Virus record (IMG/VR): IMGVR_UViG_3300026484_000236
Span: 62,001-126,000 of that record
Strand: one strand, 5' to 3'
Origin: a virus
DNA length: 64,000 bases
The position numbers and the translations under genes were made by a program. This document shows, in pieces, positions 1-9,207 of this stretch. A model generated the notes under the pieces. It saw only the letters and a program-made list of their open reading frames with translations, was not told the origin of the DNA and did not search any database. Position 1 is the stretch's first letter; the number at the start of each line of letters is the position of its first letter.

Positions 1-1145
1 AAATTATTGGTACTAGTATCCACGAAGTACCAATACAATACCGAATCCTAAGTAAGAATGATTTTGGAATTCATAAGAATAGAATTAACTTAGGTCTCTT
101 TAATAAAAAAACCGATTTTAGAATTTCTGAAAAAGAATCTATAATCACTCTTAATAAAGAAACCTTAGAATTACAGGCCCCAACGGTTACAGAAATACAA
201 CGTGATCCAGATAATTATTTTTTATTTTGGAAGTACTCGTTTCAAAAAAGAAATAATGAAATTTTAATTATTAAAGATAAAAATAATAATAAAGAATTTC
301 AAATTAAATTAACATATTCTTTTGCTAAAGAAATTATTATACATTTACTTTATTCTGATGAATCATTTCAATTTTCTAAAAATTTTACCGAGACTGAAAA
401 AATATTCATAAGTAATTTTATAACTTTTAAAAATAATAAAGTTAGTTTTAACAAAGGTATTTTAGTAAATTCAAATTATAAATTTTTATTAGGGTTAACA
501 GAATTATTTAAAAATTCTGGAATTATACCAGAAAATATCAATTTATATAGCGTTGGTTTAATTTTTAATCTTTTGGAAGCTAGTTATAGTATTCGTAAAA
601 AAGATGAAAATTTTATAGTAAGATATAAGTTCAGTTCATACTTATATAAATTATTAATAAAAGAAAATGAGTTAGATATTTTAAAAGATTTACAATTTAA
701 ATTTAGAAATTTAAAATATTTTATAATAAATGGTCAAATTAAAACCAGGTACTTAAAATTTTATAATGATATAAATGATATTAGAAGTATGGAAAATAAT
801 TTAGATCCAGTTGGTATAAACTCTGGGGAAATTGAATTAATTCCGTGTACTGATATAGTATTTGAAAAAGTTCAGGTAAATCAAGATAATTTAAAAATGG
901 TTGATTTAGTTATGGAAAATGATAATGCTCATAACTTTTATTTGGACGGATTACCATTATTGAAAAACTCTGATGGTGATATCCTAGCGGCAATGGCATT
1001 ATTTTCTAAAGAAGCAGCTAAAGAAGCTTCTGAAAATTTTAGTGCTACTAATAAAACGAAATTCGTTAATCCTGCTAATTTAAATATACAAAATTGGGGT
1101 GTAAAGACTGACAGTCAATTAGGGTTATATAACGCTACTAAATAG
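1..1145 (+). CDS. RNA polymerase beta'-like protein, C-terminal part (5' end outside window)
   Basis: The frame is open from base 3 to the stop at 1145, so the true start lies before the window; the TTG at 573 is not a start. Most of the visible 380 residues are unrecognised. The last 70 match the catalytic region of RNA polymerase beta': NSDGD followed by a Ser/Glu/Ala-rich helix (SKEAAKEA), then NPA and finally DSQLGLY. The order and spacing match DFDGD...LSPA...D..LGLYY of bacterial beta'. Two of the three catalytic Asp are present; the first is Asn. The protein ends just before where the bridge helix would begin, and a mobile endonuclease gene follows 9 bases later. The beta' assignment is by motif only; a second beta' pair lies at 6576-9178, so this may belong to another polymerase, as in phiKZ-type phages. 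Confidence 0.5.
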   Translation, partial: IIGTSIHEVPIQYRILSKNDFGIHKNRINLGLFNKKTDFRISEKESIITLNKETLELQAPTVTEIQRDPDNYFLFWKYSFQKRNNEILIIKDKNNNKEFQIKLTYSFAKEIIIHLLYSDESFQFSKNFTETEKIFISNFITFKNNKVSFNKGILVNSNYKFLLGLTELFKNSGIIPENINLYSVGLIFNLLEASYSIRKKDENFIVRYKFSSYLYKLLIKENELDILKDLQFKFRNLKYFIINGQIKTRYLKFYNDINDIRSMENNLDPVGINSGEIELIPCTDIVFEKVQVNQDNLKMVDLVMENDNAHNFYLDGLPLLKNSDGDILAAMALFSKEAAKEASENFSATNKTKFVNPANLNIQNWGVKTDSQLGLYNATK

Positions 1146-1154
1146 GATACTGGT

Positions 1155-2042
1155 ATGGCTTTAAATACTAAAATATTTATAAAACGTTCTATAAATAAAC
1201 ATGGAGATAAATATAATTATTCAAAATCTAAATATACTGGAATTTTTAATAAATTAATTATAATATGTCCAATACATGGCGAATTTTTACAAACGGCTAA
1301 AGATCATATGTATGGAAATGGATGTCAAGAATGTGCCAAAATTAATAAATTTAAAAACTTAGATAAAGTTATAGAAGATTTTAAAAATGTTCATGGGAAT
1401 AAATACGATTACTCGAAAGTAATTTATAAAGATTCCAAAACACCGATCGAAATAATTTGTACGATACATGGAAGTTTTTTTCAACAACCAAATGGACATT
1501 TATCGTATGGTTGTCAAAAATGTTCTAATGATAAATCTAGAAAAAACTTAGATAAAGTTATAAAAGATTTTAGAAAAGTTCATGGGAATAAATACGATTA
1601 TTCAAAAGTACAATATGAAAATACTACGACTAAAGTAGAAATTATCTGTCCGGAACATGGGAAATTCTTTCAAATGCCGATGAATCATAGAAATGGAAAT
1701 GGTTGTCCGAAATGCAAAAATTCGTTTGGTGAAAATAAAATAAGAAATTATTTAGAAGAAAATAATATAAATTATATTCAGGAAAAAATTTTTAAAGATT
1801 GTAAATTTAAAAAAGTTTTACCATTTGATTTTTATTTACCAAATTTAAACGTAATTATTGAATTCGATGGAGAACAACATTTTAAACCAATAAAATATTT
1901 TGGCGGAGAAAAAACTTTTAAAATTATTCAAAAAAGAGATTTTATAAAAAATGAATATTGTAGAAAGAACAATATAAAACTTATAAGAATACCACAATAT
2001 TATTTTAATAATATAGAGGAATTCTTAGAATACAAATTATAG
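1155..2042 (+). CDS. Putative mobile endonuclease with treble-clef repeats and Vsr-like nuclease domain
   Basis: Three repeats of about 55-60 residues fill the first 190 positions. Each has HGNKYDYSKV, then IICPEHG.F.Q, then H...GCPKC, a pattern of small zinc-binding DNA-recognition modules. The C-terminal 100 residues have a Vsr/PD-(D/E)XK-like core: FDFYLPNLNVIIEFDGEQHF, later RDFIKNEYC and IKLIRIP. This architecture is typical of free-standing phage homing endonucleases. It sits 9 bases after the beta'-like gene and before the primase gene, as expected for an element placed next to conserved genes. The shortest of five related genes in the window. Activity is inferred. Confidence 0.7.
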   Translation: MALNTKIFIKRSINKHGDKYNYSKSKYTGIFNKLIIICPIHGEFLQTAKDHMYGNGCQECAKINKFKNLDKVIEDFKNVHGNKYDYSKVIYKDSKTPIEIICTIHGSFFQQPNGHLSYGCQKCSNDKSRKNLDKVIKDFRKVHGNKYDYSKVQYENTTTKVEIICPEHGKFFQMPMNHRNGNGCPKCKNSFGENKIRNYLEENNINYIQEKIFKDCKFKKVLPFDFYLPNLNVIIEFDGEQHFKPIKYFGGEKTFKIIQKRDFIKNEYCRKNNIKLIRIPQYYFNNIEEFLEYKL

Positions 2043-2046
2043 ATAT
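2039..2046 (+). promoter_or_regulatory. ATAGATAT motif before primase-helicase gene
   Basis: ATAGATAT overlaps the stop codon of the endonuclease gene and lies about 30 bases before the ATG at 2075. The same octamer recurs at similar distances before many genes here, on both strands. Promoter function is inferred. Confidence 0.35.
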
Positions 2047-2074
2047 AAATATTAATAAGATAAGGAAAACAATA

Positions 2075-5071
2075 ATGCAATCTGCACCTCAAAATAATCA
2101 AGAAATAAATTTTACTCAAATTATGAACGAACAAGATATCATAACTTACTGGAATAAAATATTCAAAGTTAATGATTTTAAAGAAGATGAAACAGCTAGA
2201 ATAGTTTTTCAAGCTAAAGTTAAACAAGAGATTCGTGGAAAATATGAAAATATAAAAGATTTTGAAATTACAGATAATGTTCAATTAAAGAACCCAAATA
2301 ATTTAATAAACTATTTAAAAAATAAAATAGTTTCTTTGCCTCATCATGATTGTGGTATTTCGATAAGTACCGGAATTTTTGAATACGATCCAAAAAACCT
2401 TAATGAAAAAGGTAATGTAAAAGCACCAAGTATCAATACTTTTAAAAAATTAAATACTATTGTACTTGATATTGATGCACATATCAAAGGAACTAAAGAA
2501 AGATTTCATGTTTATTCTTTAGAAGAAAATTATCAAAAGATGGTAATTATTAGAAGTTATTTAGAATTATTTTCTTTATTGAAAGGACATGGTTTTGAAT
2601 CAATAATTCCTTCATTCAGTATGGTAACTGGTGGGGGAATTCAAATAGCTTTTGATTTTGACCAAGATTTATATGCTGGGGATGCAAAGTTAATTTTTAA
2701 TAGACTTGGTGCTATTCTTGGTAAGAAAACTTTTGGAGTTCTCGTTAAAGATATTATGGGTAATTTCTCTGAAATTATTATGGATTTTGATGCATCATTT
2801 AAAGATATTTCTCATACTCAAAGAGCTGCTGGTATCGTTCACCAAAAGTATGGAAATATTCCAACATTCCATACTATTGGAACCACTGGGATATTTGATT
2901 TCTTTAATCAAGATCCTTTAAAATTAGAGTTCAATAAAATCATTACTGAGATAGATAATGAAATTTTAGCTAGCGGATATACGGATATTCAAAAGAAAAG
3001 TTACGAAGATTACTATATTGGTATTATTAAAAGTTTTCAAAAGCTTAGCGAAAATACACAAGCTTTAATGTTTCCAAAAGATATTTTAGCTGAAGATGCG
3101 CGAATTGATTTAGCTCAGAATAAAAATAATTTAAATATTTTAAATACTAATCCACTTGAGTACGAATTAGTACAAAATCTTAAACAAAAGATTCAGGATG
3201 GTATTTTTAATTTAGCAGCTCTGTTCCCAGATGTTAATTTCGAAGATCATGGTAGTTATTGGAAAATTAATTGTCTATTTCACGAAGAGACTAAACCAAG
3301 TATGGCAATTTATAAAAATTCTTTAAAATTCGAAGATTTCCACGATAATCAATCATATAGTATAGTTGAAGCATTTATGAAAGTTCATGAACTTAATAAA
3401 GGTGACGCAATTAATAAAATTGCTGATTTAGCCGGAATTAAATTCAAGAAGGCTGATCGTAAAGAATTTGAAAAAATGGAAATGGATGAACTAATCGAAG
3501 TTCTTATTGATAAAATTAATCAGGATGATTATGTTTATTATAGATTAGCTAATAAAAATAGAGCTTGTATTATTAGACATATTGATTCTGGAGAAGTTTA
3601 TTCATTTGATGGTATGGTAATGTTAGCAAATCATGTCCTTAGTAATCAATTAAATGTTACTGATATTGATTTTGAATTTCAAAAAGAATTTGCTAGAGCT
3701 TTTGAAAGAAAAATTCTTATAGAAGCTTTTGAAGAATTTCAACCAGGTAAACCAACTGTCTTTCAAAGAAACTTTATTAAGTTTGTAAATCTTTGGGTAC
3801 CAAGTAAAAATTACGAAAAAGCTCATTCGGCTAACGATACTTTAAAAGAAGAATTTCCAGAGCAATTAGAAGTAAACGATACCATTATTATGCTTAAAGA
3901 GAAAACACCTTGGACATATAAATATATATTACAGTTAGTACAAAGAGGTGATTTAGGGTGGTTTATTAACTGGTTAACTGCTACAGCTAATCATTATGTA
4001 CTCCCAACTATTCCGGTATTCTTTGGTGTTCCTGGAGCTGGTAAAAACTTATTCGTAAGTACTATTTTAGAATGGTATATAAATTCAGAGTTTACTAAAA
4101 TTCTTAGTACGGATAGACTTATGTCAAACTTTAATAGTATTTTAGAAAGTTGTTCTTTAATGGTTCTAGATGAAGGAGATTTTAGTACTCAAAAAAGTAA
4201 CGATGCATTAAAACTTATTACTGGTTCCGATAAACTTCTTATTGAAAAGAAAGGAGTCGACACACAATCTAAAACTAAGAAATTAAATATAATGATGTTT
4301 AGTAATGGTCAAGTACCAGCAAGACATCCAAGTTCAGATAGACGTATGGTTTATTTTAATTCGGAAATTACTTTATTAGAATTAACGGAATCTCTTGGAT
4401 TAAGTATAGAGCAATTCGTAAGTAATGTAAAGGAAGAATTAGAAACTTTTTGGGCAATTATTTTAAATAATAAATTAGATAAACCAAAAGCTATGACAAA
4501 TCTTAAGAATGCCACTTTTTATACCCAAGTACTTAAAATGCATCCATTTGGGGAATTAGTACTTTTAATGTTAAAAGGGGAATGGAAAGATATTGGACTA
4601 CAGCTTAATGAAAATGTATCTGATCCAATTATGATGAAAAACAATCTTGAATTACTGGATCAAATTAAGGATCAATTTTCAAAGAGTGGTAATATTTCAT
4701 TAACTCTTATTAATAGATATTTACAAAGTCTTAATTTTAAAGTAAGTACGAGTGTTCAAAGATTCTTAGCTAATAATAATTTAGAATTTTTTGGAATTAG
4801 TATTGAAATAAAAAATAGCGAAGTTGTTTTAGTTATTAATAAAAAGAAACTTGAAAAATCTCTAAGTTCTTCTAATATTATTTTAGAAGAAATTCCAGAA
4901 ATTACGAAAAAAATTAAAAGAGTTCAAACTAAAATTAAAAAGATGAATCCTTTAGATACGTTAAGCGCAGGTGAAAATTTAATAGCAGAGGAAGAAGTTC
5001 ATTACGAAGAAGAGAAAAATAATCTTTCCCAAAGTATTCCGGAACCTCCAAAATTAAAAAATATAGATTAA
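2075..5071 (+). CDS. Primase-polymerase / SF3 helicase fusion (replication primase-helicase)
   Basis: 998 residues. The N-terminal third resembles an archaeo-eukaryotic primase (PrimPol): LDID near residue 131, VTGGGIQ near 184, then FDASFKD with a following Arg near 240-250, matching the usual D.D / sGxG / (h)D...R order. A short CHC2-like segment, NCLFHEETKPSM, lies near 400. The C-terminal third is a superfamily 3 helicase: Walker A GVPGAGKN near 651, Walker B SLMVLDEGD near 694, sensor Asn in MMFSNGQ near 742, and an Arg pair (DRRM) that could be the arginine finger. Such proteins prime and unwind DNA at phage origins. ATG start with AAGGA upstream; a hairpin terminator follows at 5099. 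Confidence 0.8.
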   Translation: MQSAPQNNQEINFTQIMNEQDIITYWNKIFKVNDFKEDETARIVFQAKVKQEIRGKYENIKDFEITDNVQLKNPNNLINYLKNKIVSLPHHDCGISISTGIFEYDPKNLNEKGNVKAPSINTFKKLNTIVLDIDAHIKGTKERFHVYSLEENYQKMVIIRSYLELFSLLKGHGFESIIPSFSMVTGGGIQIAFDFDQDLYAGDAKLIFNRLGAILGKKTFGVLVKDIMGNFSEIIMDFDASFKDISHTQRAAGIVHQKYGNIPTFHTIGTTGIFDFFNQDPLKLEFNKIITEIDNEILASGYTDIQKKSYEDYYIGIIKSFQKLSENTQALMFPKDILAEDARIDLAQNKNNLNILNTNPLEYELVQNLKQKIQDGIFNLAALFPDVNFEDHGSYWKINCLFHEETKPSMAIYKNSLKFEDFHDNQSYSIVEAFMKVHELNKGDAINKIADLAGIKFKKADRKEFEKMEMDELIEVLIDKINQDDYVYYRLANKNRACIIRHIDSGEVYSFDGMVMLANHVLSNQLNVTDIDFEFQKEFARAFERKILIEAFEEFQPGKPTVFQRNFIKFVNLWVPSKNYEKAHSANDTLKEEFPEQLEVNDTIIMLKEKTPWTYKYILQLVQRGDLGWFINWLTATANHYVLPTIPVFFGVPGAGKNLFVSTILEWYINSEFTKILSTDRLMSNFNSILESCSLMVLDEGDFSTQKSNDALKLITGSDKLLIEKKGVDTQSKTKKLNIMMFSNGQVPARHPSSDRRMVYFNSEITLLELTESLGLSIEQFVSNVKEELETFWAIILNNKLDKPKAMTNLKNATFYTQVLKMHPFGELVLLMLKGEWKDIGLQLNENVSDPIMMKNNLELLDQIKDQFSKSGNISLTLINRYLQSLNFKVSTSVQRFLANNNLEFFGISIEIKNSEVVLVINKKKLEKSLSSSNIILEEIPEITKKIKRVQTKIKKMNPLDTLSAGENLIAEEEVHYEEEKNNLSQSIPEPPKLKNID

Positions 5072-5083
5072 TAATAAACTAGA

Positions 5084-5105
5084 TAACTATTAATAGTTAA
5101 CTATT
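5084..5105. repeat. TTAACTATTAATAGTTAA-type palindrome
   Basis: AACTATTAATAGTTAACTATT just after the primase gene, merging with the terminator hairpin. One member of a palindromic family scattered through non-coding parts of the window. Confidence 0.6.
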
Positions 5106-5127
5106 CATGGTACCACCATGAATAGTT
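5099..5127 (+). terminator. Hairpin terminator after primase-helicase
   Basis: A 13-bp perfect stem (AACTATTCATGGT with its complement) and 3-base loop, followed by TTCATGTCGTTTAATT, a variant of the TTTTCCTGTCGTTAAATT motif that follows other terminators here. Confidence 0.6.
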
Positions 5128-5184
5128 TTCATGTCGTTTAATTCCACTGAATGTTCTAAAAATTATTTTATTTTGTCGAGAGAA

Positions 5185-5210
5185 AGGAAAGGATATATCT
5201 ATCCTTTCCT
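5185..5210 (-). terminator. Hairpin terminator for minus-strand gene at 5219
   Basis: Stem AGGAAAGGAT / ATCCTTTCCT with a 6-base loop, starting 9 bases beyond the stop of the minus-strand gene. No clear T tract on the minus side. Confidence 0.5.
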
Positions 5211-5218
5211 AGAGATTG

Positions 5219-5455
5219 CTAATTTTGGTATAAACCATCATTAGCAATCTCTATAAGAGCATAACCAAGATCTCTAAGATCTTGATGGTAAGCTCGTACT
5301 ACGTTTGGAGAATATTCGTTCTCCAAACGACTTTGAGTAAATGCGATAGCATTGGCTATCGCTATTACACTTAATCGCGAATATGGGTTTCGTCTTTGAG
5401 GACGATTCCCATTTTTATGATTTTTATGATTTTTAATATTTTGATTACTTGCCAT
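5219..5455 (-). CDS. Small basic protein of unknown function (78 aa)
   Basis: A lone minus-strand gene between plus-strand replication and lysis genes. The first 25 residues are rich in Asn, Lys, His and Arg (repeated NHKN); the rest is predicted mixed helical. No family recognised. It is preceded by a structured leader (5456-5565) and an ATAGATAT motif, which it shares with three minus-strand genes of the 17-22 kb block. This suggests it belongs to the same expression class although it lies 12 kb away. Start ATG with AAGGAG upstream. Confidence 0.7.
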   Translation of the reverse strand: MASNQNIKNHKNHKNGNRPQRRNPYSRLSVIAIANAIAFTQSRLENEYSPNVVRAYHQDLRDLGYALIEIANDGLYQN

Positions 5456-5565
5456 AATAACTCCTTCTTCTCCTTTATCGGAGGTATATCCAGCATTAGG
5501 ATTATGCTATAAAAATAAATCATTTTGCTAATGATTCAACTCTTTACTGATTATAAGATATCTAT
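5456..5565 (-). promoter_or_regulatory. Structured 5' leader, copy A, with promoter-like motif
   Basis: Read on the minus strand: ATATAGATATCTTATAA (5551-5567), hairpin H1 (5518-5536), H2 AGCAT-loop-ATGCT (5492-5508), H3 CTCC-GATAAA-GGAG (5470-5483), then AAGAAGGAG and ATG. The same order occurs in three other leaders at 20224, 20935 and 22428, with stem bases changing together. No gene is visible in the 5456-5652 gap. Confidence 0.6.
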
Positions 5566-5652
5566 ATAATAAATAACTTATTTTAAAGTATTTTAAAGGA
5601 GCAAATTTTAATTAAAAGAACTAATTCTTATATAAAATCAAAAGAGATTAAA

Positions 5653-6549
5653 ATGAAATTAGAATTAAATAAAAAATTATTATTAGAAGATTATATGCAA
5701 TACATGATGGACCATTGGTCTGAGAATGATGTTGATAATGATGCCGCTTTTGAAAAAGTTAAAAAAGCTGGAACTCCGTTAAAACATTATATTCAAAATG
5801 AAAGAATACTTGATAAAGATCCAGATATTCAAGGAGAACCATTTCCACCAATTAAACCTATTCCGAGTGCAGATCATCCAGAAAATAACGTAATTCCAGA
5901 ACGTTATCCATACTTCGATAATGATTCGGTAGAAATTATTCGAAATGGTATGAACGGAGACGTTGGTTTACATAATCAACCATTTCGAATAAGTAAAGGA
6001 ACTTTAGAGCAAGGCGTTCAAAATACACATGATTGGCAGGTTCGATTAGGACAAACTGAAAATTCTGGATACACACATGGTGGAAATATTCCTATAAATG
6101 GAGTTAAACCAACCACTGCTCAAGGGTTGTATCAATTTACAAATGATACTGCTACGACTGATTTAAAACGTGGATTACGTGATGGAGTACTTCATAAAGA
6201 AACTATGCCGTGGGTAGAGAATGCAACCAAAAATTTACATTATAATAAAGAACTTGGTAAATATGTTAGCGATGTAGATGTATCTAAATTAAGTAGACCA
6301 GAAATGACCAATTTATCTCTAGCTCATCAAATTGGACAAGGTAATGGAAAATATCAATTTCATAATATACCAGAAGGTGATACCGACGCTCAATTAAAAC
6401 AGAATTATTATAAAATGCATCATACTAATCCAGATGCCCAAACGATTCGAAATGCTACTAGTGTTTTTAAAACACCTATCAAAGATATTCATATTCGTCC
6501 GGAAAATGAAAATAATTATAATTATACTAAATATTTAGCTTCTAAATAA
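5653..6549 (+). CDS. Putative lytic transglycosylase / lysozyme-like protein
   Basis: 298 residues without a signal peptide. Around residues 130-165 it has RLGQTENSGYTH, then TTAQGLYQFTNDT. This resembles the catalytic Glu (E136) plus SAAGLYQF motif of the SLT/goose-type lysozyme fold, which cleaves peptidoglycan. The N-terminal 100 residues are Pro-rich and unrecognised. It could be a virion-associated muramidase or a lysis enzyme; no holin was recognised beside it. It precedes the beta' genes and is read in the same direction. Moderate confidence because only two motifs match. Confidence 0.5.
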   Translation: MKLELNKKLLLEDYMQYMMDHWSENDVDNDAAFEKVKKAGTPLKHYIQNERILDKDPDIQGEPFPPIKPIPSADHPENNVIPERYPYFDNDSVEIIRNGMNGDVGLHNQPFRISKGTLEQGVQNTHDWQVRLGQTENSGYTHGGNIPINGVKPTTAQGLYQFTNDTATTDLKRGLRDGVLHKETMPWVENATKNLHYNKELGKYVSDVDVSKLSRPEMTNLSLAHQIGQGNGKYQFHNIPEGDTDAQLKQNYYKMHHTNPDAQTIRNATSVFKTPIKDIHIRPENENNYNYTKYLASK

Positions 6550-6575
6550 AAGAAAATACAAAAGGAAACAATCCA

Positions 6576-8015
6576 ATGCCAATGAAATTATTAAATATGG
6601 AGAAGTTTGTAAACTCTCCGGAATCTGGTCCAAATCAAACCAGAGCTATAAAAACAGCTAAAACATTTACAAGAGATGCTAATAATGAATTAATTCCAAA
6701 TTCTGGAAGTTTTTACGATGCCAGTATATTCGGTTTTAGTTCAAGAGAAATTTTTGATCAATTTGCTTATATAAAATTAGAGGAACCAGTTCTTCACCCA
6801 TTCGTATATAAAAATATAGGTTCCCTCGGAGGATTATTTAACAAATGTGTTAATAAAGCAATTAAATGTAATATTGTCAATGGAGTATTAGAAGATGCTG
6901 ATGCTTCTAAAGGTTCTTCTGGAGGAAACGGTGTTAGTTTTCTTATTAATAATTGGGACAAGATTAACTTTAATAAATACAAAAATGATAAAAATAAAGA
7001 CTTTGTTGATTTATTACAACAAGATAAAAAATTAATTATTATAGATAAAATACCAGTAATTCCAATAGGATATAGAAATTATTCTAATAAACATGGAATG
7101 GTAGAAGAAGATGAAATTACGGATATTTATAAAAAAATTGTAAATATTAATGAAAGTAAGGATTGGATTAAAGATTTAGATAAAAATGAACAAAATGAAT
7201 TCGAACAAGTAATTCAAAGTATTTATAAAAATACTTCTAAAAAAGAATATGTTCAAAGATATATTCAAACACTTTATGAATATTTTTTAGATAAATTAAA
7301 TTCTAAAGATGGTTTCTTTAATGCCTCTCTGTTTGGTAAGCGTGTTGATAATGTAGCTAGATATGTTGCAAATGCTCAGCCAGATATTCCAGCTGATAGT
7401 GCCGCTTTTCCTTGGCAAGGTCTTTTAATAATGTTTGATGTTTTTGTAATAGCTTATTTAAATAAACCAGAATATGAGGAAGTTTCTAAAAAATTAGGAA
7501 TGAAAGAATTACTTATAGATGATATTGGAAAACAATTAGAATATATTTATAGAAATACAGAAGAGTACTTAAATACTTATCCACATCACGAAGAATTATG
7601 GATTCAGTTACTTACCGATATATTTAATGATAATTCAGAAATTAGGGTAATTACTAAAAGGGATCCTGGTTGGACTCCAGTATCTTGGTGGGCTTTTAAA
7701 CCATTAATACTAACTGGAGTACAGTACCAACTTATAGTACCTAGTTTAATTTATGCTCCAATCGGTGGAGATAGCTTCTCTAGTAATTATATTATTAAAG
7801 ATGATTTATCCGAGGCTGCTCAAAATAATATTATTTTGGAAAATGATGATTTTATAGTATCATTACCAAATGATACTACTGGTTCTAAAAATAAAGTGCA
7901 AAAAATATATAATAGTTTTTCATTAGTACAAAATTTAAAAATGAATTCTTCAAAAATAATTAACGAAGATGATTTTGAAGCGTTTATGGCAACTGCTGGA
8001 ATTAGGAGAATATAA
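6576..8015 (+). CDS. Phage RNA polymerase beta' subunit, N-terminal half
   Basis: 479 residues aligning by motif along the N-terminal half of bacterial beta'. In order: GSFYDASIFGF and FAYIKLEEPVLHP (residues 44-75; compare GLFC..IFGP and GHIEL..PV.HI), IPVIPIGYRN and ITDIYKKIVNIN (159-194; compare IPPDLRP and LNDLYR.VI.RN), FGKRVDNVARY (253-263; GKRVDYS.RS), KRDPGWTP and AFKPLILTG (361-381; NRAPTLHR and AFEPVLIEG). Where beta' has NADFDGD this protein has YAPIGGD (393-399), so two of the three Mg-binding Asp are missing. Its stop overlaps the next start (TAATG), so the two halves are translationally coupled. Phages of the phiKZ type also split beta'. Confidence 0.85.
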   Translation: MPMKLLNMEKFVNSPESGPNQTRAIKTAKTFTRDANNELIPNSGSFYDASIFGFSSREIFDQFAYIKLEEPVLHPFVYKNIGSLGGLFNKCVNKAIKCNIVNGVLEDADASKGSSGGNGVSFLINNWDKINFNKYKNDKNKDFVDLLQQDKKLIIIDKIPVIPIGYRNYSNKHGMVEEDEITDIYKKIVNINESKDWIKDLDKNEQNEFEQVIQSIYKNTSKKEYVQRYIQTLYEYFLDKLNSKDGFFNASLFGKRVDNVARYVANAQPDIPADSAAFPWQGLLIMFDVFVIAYLNKPEYEEVSKKLGMKELLIDDIGKQLEYIYRNTEEYLNTYPHHEELWIQLLTDIFNDNSEIRVITKRDPGWTPVSWWAFKPLILTGVQYQLIVPSLIYAPIGGDSFSSNYIIKDDLSEAAQNNIILENDDFIVSLPNDTTGSKNKVQKIYNSFSLVQNLKMNSSKIINEDDFEAFMATAGIRRI

Positions 8016-9178
8016 TGGCAATTAATATAGAAAATAGTACAAGATTATATAACTCTAAAATAATTATACCAAATGCTTTTAGACCACCAGAATGGTTTTT
8101 TAAAACTAAAGATATATTTAGAAAAGAAATACTTGAAAGTATTAAAAAGAATGGATTCTTAGATAAAGAATTGGTACGTAAAATGCTTAACGAAGTTCTC
8201 GAAAATAAAGTTAAAATTAAATTTCCTTTAAATAAAGATAATATTGGAAAATTGTATGCTGATATGTTTGATGTTTTTGAAGATGACGTTTTTATTTGGA
8301 AATATCAATTAGTTTATGAAATTGGATTCTTTTTAAGTACTTTAAAACCTAGTTCCTTTTCTCCAGAGAGTATGATACTTCCAGAAGAATTTAAAAAAGA
8401 AAAAGAACGTATTAAATTACAATATGAAAATTCTCCTAAAAAAGAAAAAGATATTATTAAGGCCAATAAAGAATTAGATAAACTTGCTGAAAAAGTTATG
8501 GAATATTTTCGTAAAAATAATATATCTGTCTCCGATTTAATCGATTCTGGTTCAAAAGGTTCGGTATCTGATATACGTAAACTTCTTTTAGGAGTTGGTT
8601 TAAGTATCAATGCTAAAGGAGAAATTAATGATGTTATTCTTAAAGCTCATTCGGAAGGATTAGATAAAACTCAATTCTTTAATTATAGTTCTCAAGGTAT
8701 TGTATCATTATATTCTAAATCAATGAATACTGCTAAACCTGGTTATTTAATTAGACAACTTTATACTATTATGGAAACACTGAACTTATCTAAATTAAAT
8801 GACTGTGGTACTAAAAAATATTTTGAATTTAAAATACCAAAAGGTAAAGATGGTAAAAAAATCTTATTTAATCTTAAAGGTAGGATTCTTGATAATGGTA
8901 ATACTATAGATCATGAGGACGAAAGTTATTTAGGTAAAAACGTTAAATTAAGAAGCCCTCTTTATTGTCAGGCTCGAGATGGTATTTGTAAAACTTGTTA
9001 TAATCCTAAAGCAGTAGAGGATTTAAAATTGTATCCAGGAAGTAAAGTTGGTCAAATGTCTGTCGCATCGTTAGCGGAAAGTTTAGTAAATATAACATTG
9101 AAAGCGAGTCATACGGGATTATCATTAGATAGCGAAGAAGTAGATTTAACAAAAGATATCGAAAGATATTCTAAGTAA
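8015..9178 (+). CDS. Phage RNA polymerase beta' subunit, central part with bridge helix
   Basis: 387 residues. Bridge helix SGSKGSVSDIRKLLLGVG near 177-194, TAKPGYLIRQL near 239-249 (compare TANSGYLTRRL), NDCGT near 262 and C..ARDGICKTCY near 318-329, matching the second zinc site of beta', and AESLVNITLKASHTGLS near 354-370, matching the start of the trigger loop (GEPGTQLTLRTFHTGG). The protein stops about 17 residues after this point, so the rest of beta' (second trigger helix, jaw, C-terminal clamp) is absent and must be another gene or lost. An endonuclease gene begins 29 bases downstream, exactly at this break. Confidence 0.85.
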   Translation: MAINIENSTRLYNSKIIIPNAFRPPEWFFKTKDIFRKEILESIKKNGFLDKELVRKMLNEVLENKVKIKFPLNKDNIGKLYADMFDVFEDDVFIWKYQLVYEIGFFLSTLKPSSFSPESMILPEEFKKEKERIKLQYENSPKKEKDIIKANKELDKLAEKVMEYFRKNNISVSDLIDSGSKGSVSDIRKLLLGVGLSINAKGEINDVILKAHSEGLDKTQFFNYSSQGIVSLYSKSMNTAKPGYLIRQLYTIMETLNLSKLNDCGTKKYFEFKIPKGKDGKKILFNLKGRILDNGNTIDHEDESYLGKNVKLRSPLYCQARDGICKTCYNPKAVEDLKLYPGSKVGQMSVASLAESLVNITLKASHTGLSLDSEEVDLTKDIERYSK

Positions 9179-9179
9179 A

Positions 9180-9187
9180 ATAGATAT
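9180..9187 (+). promoter_or_regulatory. ATAGATAT motif before endonuclease gene
   Basis: ATAGATAT directly after the beta' stop, about 28 bases before the ATG at 9208. Same motif and distance as at other gene starts. Confidence 0.35.
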
Positions 9188-9207
9188 TTTTCCAAAAAGG
9201 TAATTAA

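Noticed and set aside
573-1145. A complete gene starting with TTG at 573
   Set aside because: The frame is open from base 3 with coding character throughout, so this is the end of a longer gene entering from the left.
5653-6549. Lysis cassette with holin and spanin
   Set aside because: Only the muramidase-like gene is seen; no small hydrophobic holin or lipoprotein pair is adjacent.
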